A DNA stretch of 64,000 bases from positions 1 to 64,000 of the forward strand of contig SPJS01000046.1 in the NCBI GenBank assembly GCA_006844705.1, in the 5' to 3' direction. Of this stretch, positions 16,799-25,200 are shown in pieces (position 1 is the stretch's first letter; each line of letters starts with the position of its first letter). This DNA comes from Methylococcaceae bacterium. GTDB lineage: Bacteria > Pseudomonadota > Gammaproteobacteria > Methylococcales > Methylomonadaceae. The translations under genes were made by a program, and so were the position numbers. The notes under the pieces are model-generated. The model had not been told where the DNA came from. It did not search any database and saw nothing but the letters and a program-made list of their open reading frames with translations.

Positions 16799-18304
16799 AT
16801 GGCGGTCATATCCTTGATTTATGTGCAGAATACGATCAGCCGCGCCAAGCGCGCCCCGTGCCAGCAATTGACATTTTTGTTGCGCGTGGAAAACATTTCT
16901 TATGACAAGCAGGTAGACATCTTATGGTCGGATGAATCGGGTGAAGAATATCAGTTAACGGCAGCATTTATACAGACCCAGACGGATGGTGCAGAACAAT
17001 GGCAGGCGCAAACTGAATGGACGTTGTCACCGGTTCAGAGCTTGCCGGGGAATATTCAATTCAGGCTGAGCGCAATGATTGGCGACGTGTTGTATATTGA
17101 TGATAATCAGGGGTTTCAATATCAATCCCAGGCCGATTCAGGTTTGCAGCTGGCCCCCTCTCTTTCGTTTTGGAATCATCAGTTCAATCCTGTGCTGAAT
17201 GAAAGCCAGGAAAATCTTGATCTGACCCTGATGGTATCTTCACTTCTGCAAAGCGAACAAGTGATGCTTTACTGGTCAACAGATAACTGGCAAACCGTTC
17301 AGCAACACGCGTGTGAAAAGGCGATTGATTACTGGCATAGAACAACATCCAGTAATGCGCGCAACCCAAACCAGTATGGTACCGAACTGTGGACTGCCAG
17401 CCTGCCGCTGGAGCAAGCCTTTCGCGTTGAATACTGTATCTGCTGTGAAACCGATGCCGGCAAACACTGGTTTAATAATGAGGGCCAAAATTATCAGTCT
17501 ACCCGCCAACCGCTCAAGGTCATGATCTTGAACCTGCATTGCTATCAGGAAGAGCTGCAGGATGAAAAATTTTCTACCATCGCCCGTGCGATTGAAGAGC
17601 AAAATGTGGATGTAGTGTGTTTTCAGGAAGTGGCGGAAAATTGGAACGACGGCAACGGCGACTGGTCAAGTAATTCAGCAAATATCATTAATCAACGGCT
17701 TGAGCAGCCGTTTAACCTTTACGCCGACTGGTCTCATCTGGGCTTTGATCGTTACCGTGAAGGCGTGGCCATTCTCAGTCGCTTTCCGTTGCAGGCAAAT
17801 GACAGTCGCTATGTGTCTAATAGTGACGATGCCTACGATATTCATGCGCGAAAAGTGGTCAGAGGACAGATTGATGTGCCGTTTTATGGTCAGCTCCATT
17901 TGTTTTCAGCGCATCTCAGCTGGTGGGAAGATGGATTCCAGGAGCAATTTACCCAGCTACATGATTGGGCGCAGTCTTTGTCGTCAGGCAGCAACGCTGT
18001 GTTGCTTTGTGGAGATTTTAATGTTGCGGTCGGCTCAACCGGCTATCAGCTGGTGGTGGACAAATATGGTTATCAGGATCAGTTTTTGTTGGCCAATCAA
18101 CAGGGATTGACAGACCGGGGCTACCGGGTGGAAGATGCACATTGGCACCAGCTTGATGCGAACGATTATCGCATTGATTTTATTTTTCAGCCAGCAGGTG
18201 GGCAGTTACGGGCGGTGGCGGCACAACCGCTGTTTACCGACCAGGATTATGGCAGGGTGTCGGATCATTGCGGTTACGTGATGACCTTTGAGCCCACAGG
18301 ATAA
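16799..18304 (+). CDS. EEP-fold phosphoesterase with carbohydrate-binding-like N-terminal modules
   Basis: 501-residue, apparently cytoplasmic protein. The C-terminal half (from about residue 238, LKVMILNLHC) is an endonuclease/exonuclease/phosphatase domain with its metal and catalytic residues intact: VVCFQEV, ILSRFP, FSAHLSWW, LLCGDFNV, YRIDFIF and SDHCGY. The N-terminal half has two beta-rich stretches; the second (VMLYWSTDNWQ, then FRVEYCICCETDAGKHWFNNEGQNY split by about 50 residues) looks like a CBM21/CBM53 starch-binding module. I chose the ATG at 16799 because GGTGGAG lies 6 bases before it; the frame extends to TTG 16784. Position between a branching enzyme and a PLD protein suggests it acts on phosphorylated glucan or a glycogen-bound phosphodiester. 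Substrate unknown. Confidence 0.75.
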   Translation: MAVISLIYVQNTISRAKRAPCQQLTFLLRVENISYDKQVDILWSDESGEEYQLTAAFIQTQTDGAEQWQAQTEWTLSPVQSLPGNIQFRLSAMIGDVLYIDDNQGFQYQSQADSGLQLAPSLSFWNHQFNPVLNESQENLDLTLMVSSLLQSEQVMLYWSTDNWQTVQQHACEKAIDYWHRTTSSNARNPNQYGTELWTASLPLEQAFRVEYCICCETDAGKHWFNNEGQNYQSTRQPLKVMILNLHCYQEELQDEKFSTIARAIEEQNVDVVCFQEVAENWNDGNGDWSSNSANIINQRLEQPFNLYADWSHLGFDRYREGVAILSRFPLQANDSRYVSNSDDAYDIHARKVVRGQIDVPFYGQLHLFSAHLSWWEDGFQEQFTQLHDWAQSLSSGSNAVLLCGDFNVAVGSTGYQLVVDKYGYQDQFLLANQQGLTDRGYRVEDAHWHQLDANDYRIDFIFQPAGGQLRAVAAQPLFTDQDYGRVSDHCGYVMTFEPTG

Positions 18305-18382
18305 AATCCGAGACAGACCTTATGTTTGCGGGTTGATGGTAGACAGGATCAGTTTGTTAACAATAAAAATAATGAGGAAGCC

Positions 18383-19978
18383 ATGCAATATGCCGAGCAA
18401 TATGCCAGACCGTTTTATGGTCAATTGGGCGGGTATTTTAAACGCTTAAATGATGTACAGGACGTTTTTGCCATACGCTGGGGCAAGATCGAGTTCGAGA
18501 TGTTTCATGGCGTACAGGTTAACCTGAAAGTTATCCTGAAGGTGTATCGGGATAATAATATCTGCGAGCGCTATATTCTAGATACCGATGCCTATGATAT
18601 TACCTGGGACCGGCATAAGCGCAGTACGCGCGATTTTTATGTACTGCCCCATTCAAATCATTTTGGACGGATAAACTGCATCAAAATTGCCTTCATTGTG
18701 CATCTTGGCGAGCACTCCATTCCTTCACAAAAAGATTACATTTTTATGGACTGGCATCAGCTGCAGGACGGCTATCCCAAGCAGCGCCATATCAATGGGG
18801 AGTGGTCAACCTACAGTAAATATAAAACGTATGAACTGAATGCCGACGAATTGCAGGCAGATGTAGACTGGTATAACCATAATTTTGAATCACTCAACCT
18901 GATCCCGAAATTTACTAAAGGCCAGCAGCATCACCCGTATCACCCCAAGCGGTTTATTCATGATCATATTGATAAGGTGATTGATGCAAAACGCAGAGAT
19001 CCGGGGCGTTTTTGCACCATTAAAGTCAGTGTGGATTGCATAGATGACAATGATTTTGTCAATCATCTGATCTACGCATTCAACCAGGGCGTGTGGGTTC
19101 AGTGTATTGTTGACTGGCGCAAGATGACGATGACCAACAGTCATACCTATGCCAAGCTCAAACAAACCAAGATTGAGTTAATCGGGGTGTTTTGCACCAC
19201 CAGGCATCACCTTATTGAAGTCGAACCGGACATGCATACCAAATTCATTATCTTTAATGATGAAGACTGTATTCTCGGCTCGTTTAATATCACGTTTGAC
19301 CGCTGGTGGGCGAATTGGGAATCAGGCATGACATTCCATTCCAAAGGCGTCTGCCGCCTGCTGGATAATATTTTCCAGAGTCAGCGTGGAGGTGTCATTC
19401 AGCGTTACGGTGTAAATCCGCTAAGCCATTTTAATTTGTTGTATACCTTTGGTCGGCATGTGATGCACAATGGTAAATTATATTTGCCGCACCATGCCAT
19501 TCTGGCCGAAATCCATCGCGCCAAGCGGCGTATCCGGGTGTGCCTGTTTCTGATGGGAGAGCTGTACGGTGCACATCATGACAGCGTGGTTGATGCCTTG
19601 ATTAACGCCTGGCATCGCGGGGTAGATGTGCATATCCTGTTCAACGGCCATTTGGCACGGGAAGGTAAGGTCGGCGTAGAACGCAGCATGGACGATGAGC
19701 TGAGAAGACCATTGCTGCCCGCGGTTCAGCGCTTGCGCAATGCCGGGATTCCAGTGGGGCTGGTTTACGGGCAGGACGATCATAAAGTACCTTACTCACC
19801 GATTCATTCCAAATACTGTGTGATCGACAATCAGATCGTTATCGAAGGTAGTTTTAACTGGTATAACACCTCTGTGTATTCACATGATTTGGTGGTGATT
19901 GCGGCCAATCACCAAATGGCGCAACCTTACCTGTACGAGTTTGATGAGATTATCAGGAGCTTCAAAGTTTATTACTAA
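18383..19978 (+). CDS. Phospholipase D-family protein of the glycogen cluster
   Basis: 531 residues from the ATG at 18383, which has GAGGAAG just upstream (the frame reaches TTG 18326, without a site). Two PLD half-sites are visible: HTKFIIFN followed by GSFNIT near residue 284, where the canonical final Asp is Asn, and a canonical HSKYCVID followed by GSFNWYN near residue 473. The first about 160 residues are beta-rich and could be a binding domain. There is no signal peptide. PLD enzymes cleave phosphodiesters through a phosphohistidine. It ends the glycogen transcription unit, 78 bases after the EEP gene, and is convergent with haoB. Role unknown; membrane-lipid action is less likely from context. 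Confidence 0.75.
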   Translation: MQYAEQYARPFYGQLGGYFKRLNDVQDVFAIRWGKIEFEMFHGVQVNLKVILKVYRDNNICERYILDTDAYDITWDRHKRSTRDFYVLPHSNHFGRINCIKIAFIVHLGEHSIPSQKDYIFMDWHQLQDGYPKQRHINGEWSTYSKYKTYELNADELQADVDWYNHNFESLNLIPKFTKGQQHHPYHPKRFIHDHIDKVIDAKRRDPGRFCTIKVSVDCIDDNDFVNHLIYAFNQGVWVQCIVDWRKMTMTNSHTYAKLKQTKIELIGVFCTTRHHLIEVEPDMHTKFIIFNDEDCILGSFNITFDRWWANWESGMTFHSKGVCRLLDNIFQSQRGGVIQRYGVNPLSHFNLLYTFGRHVMHNGKLYLPHHAILAEIHRAKRRIRVCLFLMGELYGAHHDSVVDALINAWHRGVDVHILFNGHLAREGKVGVERSMDDELRRPLLPAVQRLRNAGIPVGLVYGQDDHKVPYSPIHSKYCVIDNQIVIEGSFNWYNTSVYSHDLVVIAANHQMAQPYLYEFDEIIRSFKVYY

Positions 19979-19983
19979 AGGAT

Positions 19984-20949
19984 TCAGTCTTGCTCAATGG
20001 CGAAGATAGAAATATAGCCCCCCCATTCACTTTGAAATACCTTGTTAACACCTGCCAACGGTTCTTGCAGAGATTGGGTAAAGGGTAATAAGCGGACGAG
20101 CAGGCTGTTTTGCGTGAGCTGGTCAACACTGCGCCAGGCACGTACCCCAACGCCGGGTAACGGTTGCAGTAAATAACTGCCAGTGCCTGTCTCTCTGGCC
20201 CATTGTTTTACGCGGGCAATCTGGCTGTGGATGTTATCCCCGTGATAAAACACCTGCGACTCCAGTGCCAGTGATGTGCCACTGGCCTGTTCAATTTCCT
20301 GGATGCGGGCAAGGTCATCAGCCGATAACAGCAGGTAAACCTGTTTGTGATCATCAGTTGTCGCTTTGATTTCCTGTAATGCCTGCTCTGCATCCATCGT
20401 CAGCCATCGGGCTAACTGTTTGATGTTGGCATCGTTTTTAGCGAATCCACCTGAAACATCCTGCCACAATTTGCGGGTTTCTGCGACTGCGTACAATTCA
20501 GCAATCGGTCGATCAGACCAGGTATTCACGCCAGTAAACAAATGCAGACGTTGTGCATTATCCCACCAGCTGATAAGCAGGCTGGTGGGCTTTACATGTT
20601 GTTGAATCGCGTGGAATGCCTGTGACCAGATTTGATATCGCAAGTCATCTAGATTCAGTATGGGGGTGATATTTGTTGTGGGAGGTCGATAGACGATAGC
20701 CCGGCGGCTTTCCCCGGAGTTATCCTGATAGCGTGCCACATTCAGGCTGAATTGTGCACCTGATTGATTTATATCAAACTGTTGTAACTGGCTGATTTCA
20801 AAAGCGGTGTCAAGCGGAACCTCAGCCAGTGGAGATGTTGAAATACTAAAAGCGGGTGGCGCTGGTGTGAAACTTCGGTAAATCATCACCCCGCCCGTGA
20901 TGGGCAGGGTGATTGTCAGCAGGATTAGCAAGAAACGTTTAATGGTCAC
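19984..20949 (-). CDS. haoB: HaoB, accessory protein of hydroxylamine oxidoreductase
   Basis: 321-residue protein encoded directly after haoA; the haoA TAA is followed at once by this GTG start (TAAGTG), so translation is coupled. The N-terminus (KRFLLILLTITLPITGGVMIYRS) is a membrane anchor or uncleaved signal, and the rest is a periplasmic domain without heme motifs. HaoB of methanotrophs and ammonia oxidizers has this size, topology and position; its biochemical role is not settled. Identification rests on the haoA linkage and overall character more than on a motif. Confidence 0.8.
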   Translation of the reverse strand: MTIKRFLLILLTITLPITGGVMIYRSFTPAPPAFSISTSPLAEVPLDTAFEISQLQQFDINQSGAQFSLNVARYQDNSGESRRAIVYRPPTTNITPILNLDDLRYQIWSQAFHAIQQHVKPTSLLISWWDNAQRLHLFTGVNTWSDRPIAELYAVAETRKLWQDVSGGFAKNDANIKQLARWLTMDAEQALQEIKATTDDHKQVYLLLSADDLARIQEIEQASGTSLALESQVFYHGDNIHSQIARVKQWARETGTGSYLLQPLPGVGVRAWRSVDQLTQNSLLVRLLPFTQSLQEPLAGVNKVFQSEWGGYISIFAIEQD

Positions 20950-22575
20950 TTAGTCTTTGTTCTTGAGTAGCAGATATGCGCAGAACATGCCGACCAGAAT
21001 TAACGCCAGACCTTGTAGAGCTGACATGAAATCAAAACTGCCCGAGCTGTGTTCGGCCTTACCGCTTTTTGCTTCAACCGGTGCACCGGAAGACGATTCC
21101 AGGGCGGCCAGTTTTGCCTTGATTTCGGCCTGTTCTCGCAAACGGGTGTCCTCATCCATGATTTCGGCATAATCCTTCATCAACGGTGACCAGCCCTCGG
21201 TATAGGTAAACCCCCCAGGGTTGGCGTGAAACAGGCCTTTGTAGAGTTTGATCAGGTCATGTTCCCACATATCCGCATAAATGCGTTCAACGCGCGAAGG
21301 ATTGTTGCCCTTGGCCCAGAACAACTGGAAGAAACCGCCCGCCGCATCCTGTTCCGGTTTAGGCGGTTTGGGGCGATTATCTTTTTGCCCGACCAGCAGA
21401 CCGTCTTTATGCAGTTTGTCGATAATTTTCTTGGCTTCCTGCTCTACGGCCAAGCCTTGCTTGGTGCCTTCGTCTGCCGCATCCAGATAGGCTTTAGCAA
21501 AGCTTTGGGAATGACATTGCATACAGGTGGCAATCCATTTTTCCTTGCGCTCTTCAAACCACGGATGATCCAGGTTATCGGCAATGGCTGGGGTCGGGTT
21601 GAATGCCCAGCGTACTTTTTTCACCAGGTTATGAGAATATTCGCCGTCCGCTTCAAAATGGCAGGTTTGGCACGTCGGTGCAGTGTAGCCACCTTTGCTG
21701 ATGGCATCTTTCAATGGCACTTCAAAATCCCAGTTGTGTTTATGGGTTTGATAAACCGTGCCGTGCTTAGACATCATAAAATTTTCAAATTCATTATGAT
21801 CGACGCCGTTATGACAGGTGGCGCAGGCTTCCGGTTGGCGTGCTTCGGCCACCGAGAAAGTATGCCGAGTATGGCAACCATCACATTTATTCTGCTGGTA
21901 ATGACACATATCACAGCCCTGTGCAATTTCACGTTCTGCCATGCCTGCCCAGATGGCATTTTCCACATTGGCTTTCCAGGAAACGGCATGCGAGGGATGC
22001 CCTTTACCCCATTGTTGCTGAGGCCAGGTCTGCTCCTTTTCCGATTCGGCTTCAACAAACTCCTGTACGTGGCAGGTACCGCATACTGCACGATCCGGCA
22101 TGCGCAAATCTTTATCGTGACTGATTTTTTTAGCCCCGACTTCTCCATGACAATCAATACAACCCACCTCTGTTAAGGCTTCGCCGGATTTGAGAATGCC
22201 GCTTTTTTGCAAGTGTTGGGTGATGGTTTTCAGCTTTTCCTTTTTGTAGCTACGCACATCACTTTTTGGCAGCTTTAATAAATCCGGCAGATTGGCGTGC
22301 ACACTGTTCTTCCAGGCATGATAAGCGCCTGGAGTGATGCTCTGGTGACAGCTTAAACAGTCTTCTCGGCTAAATTCGCCTTTGACTGAGGTCGGCGGGG
22401 TATAAAAATCTTTCGGGTTCCAGTATTTCTGGATCGGGATAGGCTCCCACAAATCGCCATATTTTCCCTTGCCGGGGTGGCTGTCATGATAAGCCTTGAT
22501 TGCTTCTGTATTTGCCAGCCCCAGTGAGCTGAAACAAACAAGGATGAATGCGAAAAGAGGCGTTATTATTCTCAT
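20950..22575 (-). CDS. haoA: Octaheme hydroxylamine oxidoreductase (HaoA)
   Basis: Periplasmic multiheme cytochrome that oxidizes hydroxylamine. In methanotrophs this removes the hydroxylamine formed when methane monooxygenase oxidizes ammonia. The 541-residue protein has a signal peptide (ITPLFAFILVCFSSLGLA), exactly eight CxxCH motifs (CLSCH, CIDCH, CGTCH, CDMCH, CDGCH, CATCH, CQTCH, CMQCH) and a C-terminal anchor (FMSALQGLALILVGMFCAYL). The NPGGFTYTEGW segment near residue 458 is where I expect the tyrosine that cross-links the P460 heme, by analogy with Nitrosomonas HAO; presence of that cross-link would mean oxidative rather than reductive action. Followed by haoB. Confidence 0.92.
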   Translation of the reverse strand: MRIITPLFAFILVCFSSLGLANTEAIKAYHDSHPGKGKYGDLWEPIPIQKYWNPKDFYTPPTSVKGEFSREDCLSCHQSITPGAYHAWKNSVHANLPDLLKLPKSDVRSYKKEKLKTITQHLQKSGILKSGEALTEVGCIDCHGEVGAKKISHDKDLRMPDRAVCGTCHVQEFVEAESEKEQTWPQQQWGKGHPSHAVSWKANVENAIWAGMAEREIAQGCDMCHYQQNKCDGCHTRHTFSVAEARQPEACATCHNGVDHNEFENFMMSKHGTVYQTHKHNWDFEVPLKDAISKGGYTAPTCQTCHFEADGEYSHNLVKKVRWAFNPTPAIADNLDHPWFEERKEKWIATCMQCHSQSFAKAYLDAADEGTKQGLAVEQEAKKIIDKLHKDGLLVGQKDNRPKPPKPEQDAAGGFFQLFWAKGNNPSRVERIYADMWEHDLIKLYKGLFHANPGGFTYTEGWSPLMKDYAEIMDEDTRLREQAEIKAKLAALESSSGAPVEAKSGKAEHSSGSFDFMSALQGLALILVGMFCAYLLLKNKD

Positions 22576-22751
22576 GATTATTCCTTTCGTATTTTCTCGG
22601 TGCGGCTACTCTAACATAAATCCCGCTATTTTTTGATAATAGGAGAGAGCCTTAGAATGACTTCGATAAACTGTACCGAGCTGGAATAGTAATGTCCATC
22701 GCACAGATAGCAGTAAGTGCTTATTTTAGTACCCAGACCGGACGCTTTTTA

Positions 22752-23108
22752 TTATCCCTTACCCGGAAGTAATCCCACTGTTCCGGGCTTGATACGCTTA
22801 CACTTTACGCTGACGTCTTTTAATCGACATTGTTGCAAAGCAGCGTTAGACGTACATTCATCGCAGTCAACTTCACCGTTACCCATAATTTCTTCAACAT
22901 GCCAGCCATAGCCTTGTGTTTGACAGAACTTTTTAGAAAATATTCTTAATTTATAAGATTTTTGTGCCGTTTCTTTCGCTTTGGAAGGGGATTCGCATTT
23001 GGCTGATAATAAGGTATCAGCCATTAAGTCTCTGTAGATATATTCGGTTGAAATAGCAGGTCTGGAAAAACACAGGCATAGCAGCCCAAGCATTAAATTA
23101 AATTTCAT
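22752..23108 (-). CDS. Small secreted cysteine-containing protein
   Basis: 118 residues from the ATG at 23108, preceded by GGAG; a longer frame to 23141 has no better site. The N-terminus (MKFNLMLGLLCLCFSRPAIS) is a signal peptide, and the mature part has about seven cysteines (CESP, FCQTQGYGW, VDCDEC, QQCRL, VKCKR), which suggests disulfides in the periplasm. I do not recognise the family. The 61-residue membrane protein gene lies 62 bases upstream on the same strand, so both may answer to the twin palindromes at 23373-23437. Confidence 0.6.
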   Translation of the reverse strand: MKFNLMLGLLCLCFSRPAISTEYIYRDLMADTLLSAKCESPSKAKETAQKSYKLRIFSKKFCQTQGYGWHVEEIMGNGEVDCDECTSNAALQQCRLKDVSVKCKRIKPGTVGLLPGKG

Positions 23109-23170
23109 AATCATCTCCACATTATTAGTTTTTTTTCTCATTGGTCACGATGAATAGATTCAGGTTAAAG

Positions 23171-23356
23171 CTATTCGTAATCCTGCTTAATGACGCGAAT
23201 ATTCATGAGTCTTTGTTCTTCTTCAAGTTGTGCTTTTATAGGGGCAAATTTATTGTTTTCGCTAATTTTTACTGTTATGAGTACACCGATACAAACAACG
23301 GCAGTCAGGACAACATACAAAATAAAATGATCTTTTTCTTGTGTTTCAGTTAGCAT
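23171..23356 (-). CDS. Small membrane protein, 61 residues
   Basis: Starting at the ATG at 23356 (with AGGGTG upstream), the product has a short polar start (MLTETQEKDH), one transmembrane helix (FILYVVLTAVVCIGVLITVK) and a charged tail rich in Glu, Gln and Arg. The frame runs further upstream to 23497, but that extension would cover two palindromes and lacks coding character. No family recognised. It is probably the first gene of a two-gene unit with the small secreted protein. Confidence 0.5.
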   Translation of the reverse strand: MLTETQEKDHFILYVVLTAVVCIGVLITVKISENNKFAPIKAQLEEEQRLMNIRVIKQDYE

Positions 23357-23372
23357 TGGAATCACCCTGGTA

Positions 23373-23437
23373 ATATCGAGTCGATATCGATAGTAGCTAA
23401 AATCATTGTCCAGGTCAAACAAATATCGAATCGATAT
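23373..23437. promoter_or_regulatory. Twin 15-bp palindromes (probable operators)
   Basis: Two copies of ATATCGA-N-TCGATAT, each a perfect inverted repeat around one centre base, at 23373-23387 and 23423-23437. Centres are 50 bases apart, close to five helical turns. They lie 17 and 67 bases upstream of the 61-residue protein start. Two exact copies in one intergenic space strongly suggest binding by a dimeric repressor or activator. The regulator is not identifiable from the motif. Confidence 0.6.
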
Positions 23438-23556
23438 GTTTTTTGAGAAAACAAGGGCTACGTTGATTGTCGCGCATAATGCTTTTTTATTTTTCATCTT
23501 GGAAAAAATTCAGTGCTCAAGCCTCCTGGTGTGAGGGATACATGCTTAACATTGAC

Positions 23557-23733
23557 TTATGTTGTGCGATTCCGGACAATGCGTTTATCAATCCATGCTT
23601 TGACTAACTCAGTCATTTTCTTCAATTGTCCACGTTTTGACTCTACCCGTACTGCCATGTTGAGCAGTCTTGAATAGAGCGGCTTCCATGCTTTGTCTGA
23701 TTTGATGCGGCACTGATGCTTTCATGCTGGAAC
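23557..23733 (-). pseudogene. Possible coding remnant
   Basis: On the minus strand an open stretch of about 58 codons has protein-like composition (parts: KSDKAWKPLYSRLLNMAV, KRGQLKKMTELVKAWIDKR) and ends at the TAA at 23557. There is no start with a ribosome-binding site except possibly an internal ATG, and it collides with the divergent gene at 23716. It could be the tail of a lost gene. I cannot name a family. Confidence 0.25.
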
Positions 23734-24741
23734 ACAGTTATTGCCAATATGAATCAGATAGAAATTGTTACCCTGGTGTTTACGTGTAGCGTCATCACAT
23801 ATTCGTTGAGTTCTGTTTACTACGTTTACAAGCTACGCGGCAACTTGCGTTACCAAAGCATGAATGAATATATCCGCAAAGGCTGGTTTATTTTTGCGCC
23901 ATTAAATTGCCTGTTTTATTTGTTGACGCGTCCCTATGCGCGTCAGCCCATTATGGATATACAACAGTTTCCGGAACTCGATGAGATTCGGGAAAGCTGG
24001 CAAGTGATCCGTCAAGAGGCTTTAGCGTTACGCGAGAAACAGCACTTTGACCAGGTCGAAGGGCCGGCAAGTGATGAGGATTATTATGATTTAGGCTTTA
24101 GAACCTTTTACAAATACGGATGGAGCAAGTTTTATTTAAACTGGTATGGCTATCAACATGCATCTGCGCTTGATTTATGCCCAAAAACTTCAGCTATCCT
24201 GGCGAAAAATAAACACATTCAGGGCGCCATGTTTTCATTTTTACCGCCGGGTGGGCGTCTGACACGGCATCTGGATCCAATCGCCTATTCTTTGCGTTAT
24301 CAAATTGGTCTGGATACACCTGATTCTCAGCAATGTTTTATCGATATTGATGGCCAGCAATATGCCTGGAAAGATGGTGAATCGATAATTTTTGATGAAA
24401 CGTATATTCACTACGCGGAAAATAATAGTGATCAACAGCGGCTGGTTTTAATGTGCGATATTCGTCGACCGATGAACCCATTAGGGCGCGGCATCAGTTT
24501 TATTATGGATAAAATTATGCCCGTGACGGTCGTGCCGAATATGCCTGGCGACAGGCGCGGCTTGCTGAGTCGGGTATTTGCTTCAGTGTCGCCGTTGTTA
24601 AGTGAAGTACGCAAGTTAAAACAAAGCAACAAATCACTGTATCGCTTAATAAAACATACCACCAATTTTGTGTTACTGGCATTGCTGTTGTCACTGCTTG
24701 TCGGTATTTTTTATGCGTTGATGTGGTTGACTGCCATGTGA
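23716..24741 (+). CDS. Aspartyl/asparaginyl beta-hydroxylase family protein (LpxO-like)
   Basis: Fe(II)/2-oxoglutarate oxygenase of the type that hydroxylates lipid A acyl chains (LpxO). N-terminal membrane segment (VTLVFTCSVITYSLSSVYYV), the LpxO-like FAPLNCLFYL, then the catalytic domain with iron-binding histidines in LTRHLDPIAYSLRYQ and ETYIHYAENNS and the RRPMNP end of the core. A second hydrophobic helix lies at the C-terminus (NFVLLALLLSLLVGIFYAL). 341 residues from the ATG at 23716; the ATG at 23749 (residue 12) fits family N-termini better, but neither has a clear ribosome-binding site. Monocistronic. Confidence 0.82.
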   Translation: MLSCWNTVIANMNQIEIVTLVFTCSVITYSLSSVYYVYKLRGNLRYQSMNEYIRKGWFIFAPLNCLFYLLTRPYARQPIMDIQQFPELDEIRESWQVIRQEALALREKQHFDQVEGPASDEDYYDLGFRTFYKYGWSKFYLNWYGYQHASALDLCPKTSAILAKNKHIQGAMFSFLPPGGRLTRHLDPIAYSLRYQIGLDTPDSQQCFIDIDGQQYAWKDGESIIFDETYIHYAENNSDQQRLVLMCDIRRPMNPLGRGISFIMDKIMPVTVVPNMPGDRRGLLSRVFASVSPLLSEVRKLKQSNKSLYRLIKHTTNFVLLALLLSLLVGIFYALMWLTAM

Positions 24742-24785
24742 TGGATTGCTTGATTTAACTGCAGCCCGGGTGAGTCTGTCCCGGC

Positions 24786-25160
24786 TCAGAATATGTCCAA
24801 TTGTTGCGGTGCTGAATTGAATAGGTGCGTGTTCAATGCCGGCGGCGTACTCACCAGTTTTCTCTTTTTGCAGATAAGCCTGAACCGTTGCGCAATCATA
24901 TCTGCCAATACCCCTTCTCCGACCAGTCGGCTGCCAAACCGGGCGTCATTGTGTCGTCCCTGACGACATTCCCGGATTAGACTGAGGATATGTTCCGCTG
25001 TTATCAAAAGTGACTTCGGTGGCGACTTTATCCGCAGAGGTTCCGCTGAACCAGTCATCGGCCTGTTGCTGATGAGTATGCGGCTGATAACGATGATTCC
25101 GGTTGCTGATCGCGGCGCGGCCTTTGACATTTTTTTAATTTCATCTGTCATCAGGATTTT
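24786..25160 (-). pseudogene. Decayed PA0069-family radical SAM gene with the core deleted
   Basis: The downstream part of one frame ends in a recognisable PA0069-family C-terminus (AEHILSLIRECRQG, DARFGSRLVGEG, ADMIAQRFRLICKK, QLDIF). Just upstream, in a different frame, lies the family's N-terminus (KGRAAISNRNHRYQPHTHQ, ADDWFSGT, KVATEVTF). The two parts meet near 25000-25010. The whole central domain, including the CxxxCxxC iron-sulfur motif, is missing and the frame is shifted. A 121-codon ORF over the region is therefore not a functional protein. The family comparison is from memory. Confidence 0.7.
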
Positions 25161-25200
25161 CGTTGGTCTGGTTTCATGGCATAGTATGGTTAATTGTACC

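Noticed and set aside
24786-25151. 121-residue hypothetical protein
   Set aside because: It is an artefact of a deleted, frameshifted radical SAM gene and is reported as a pseudogene.
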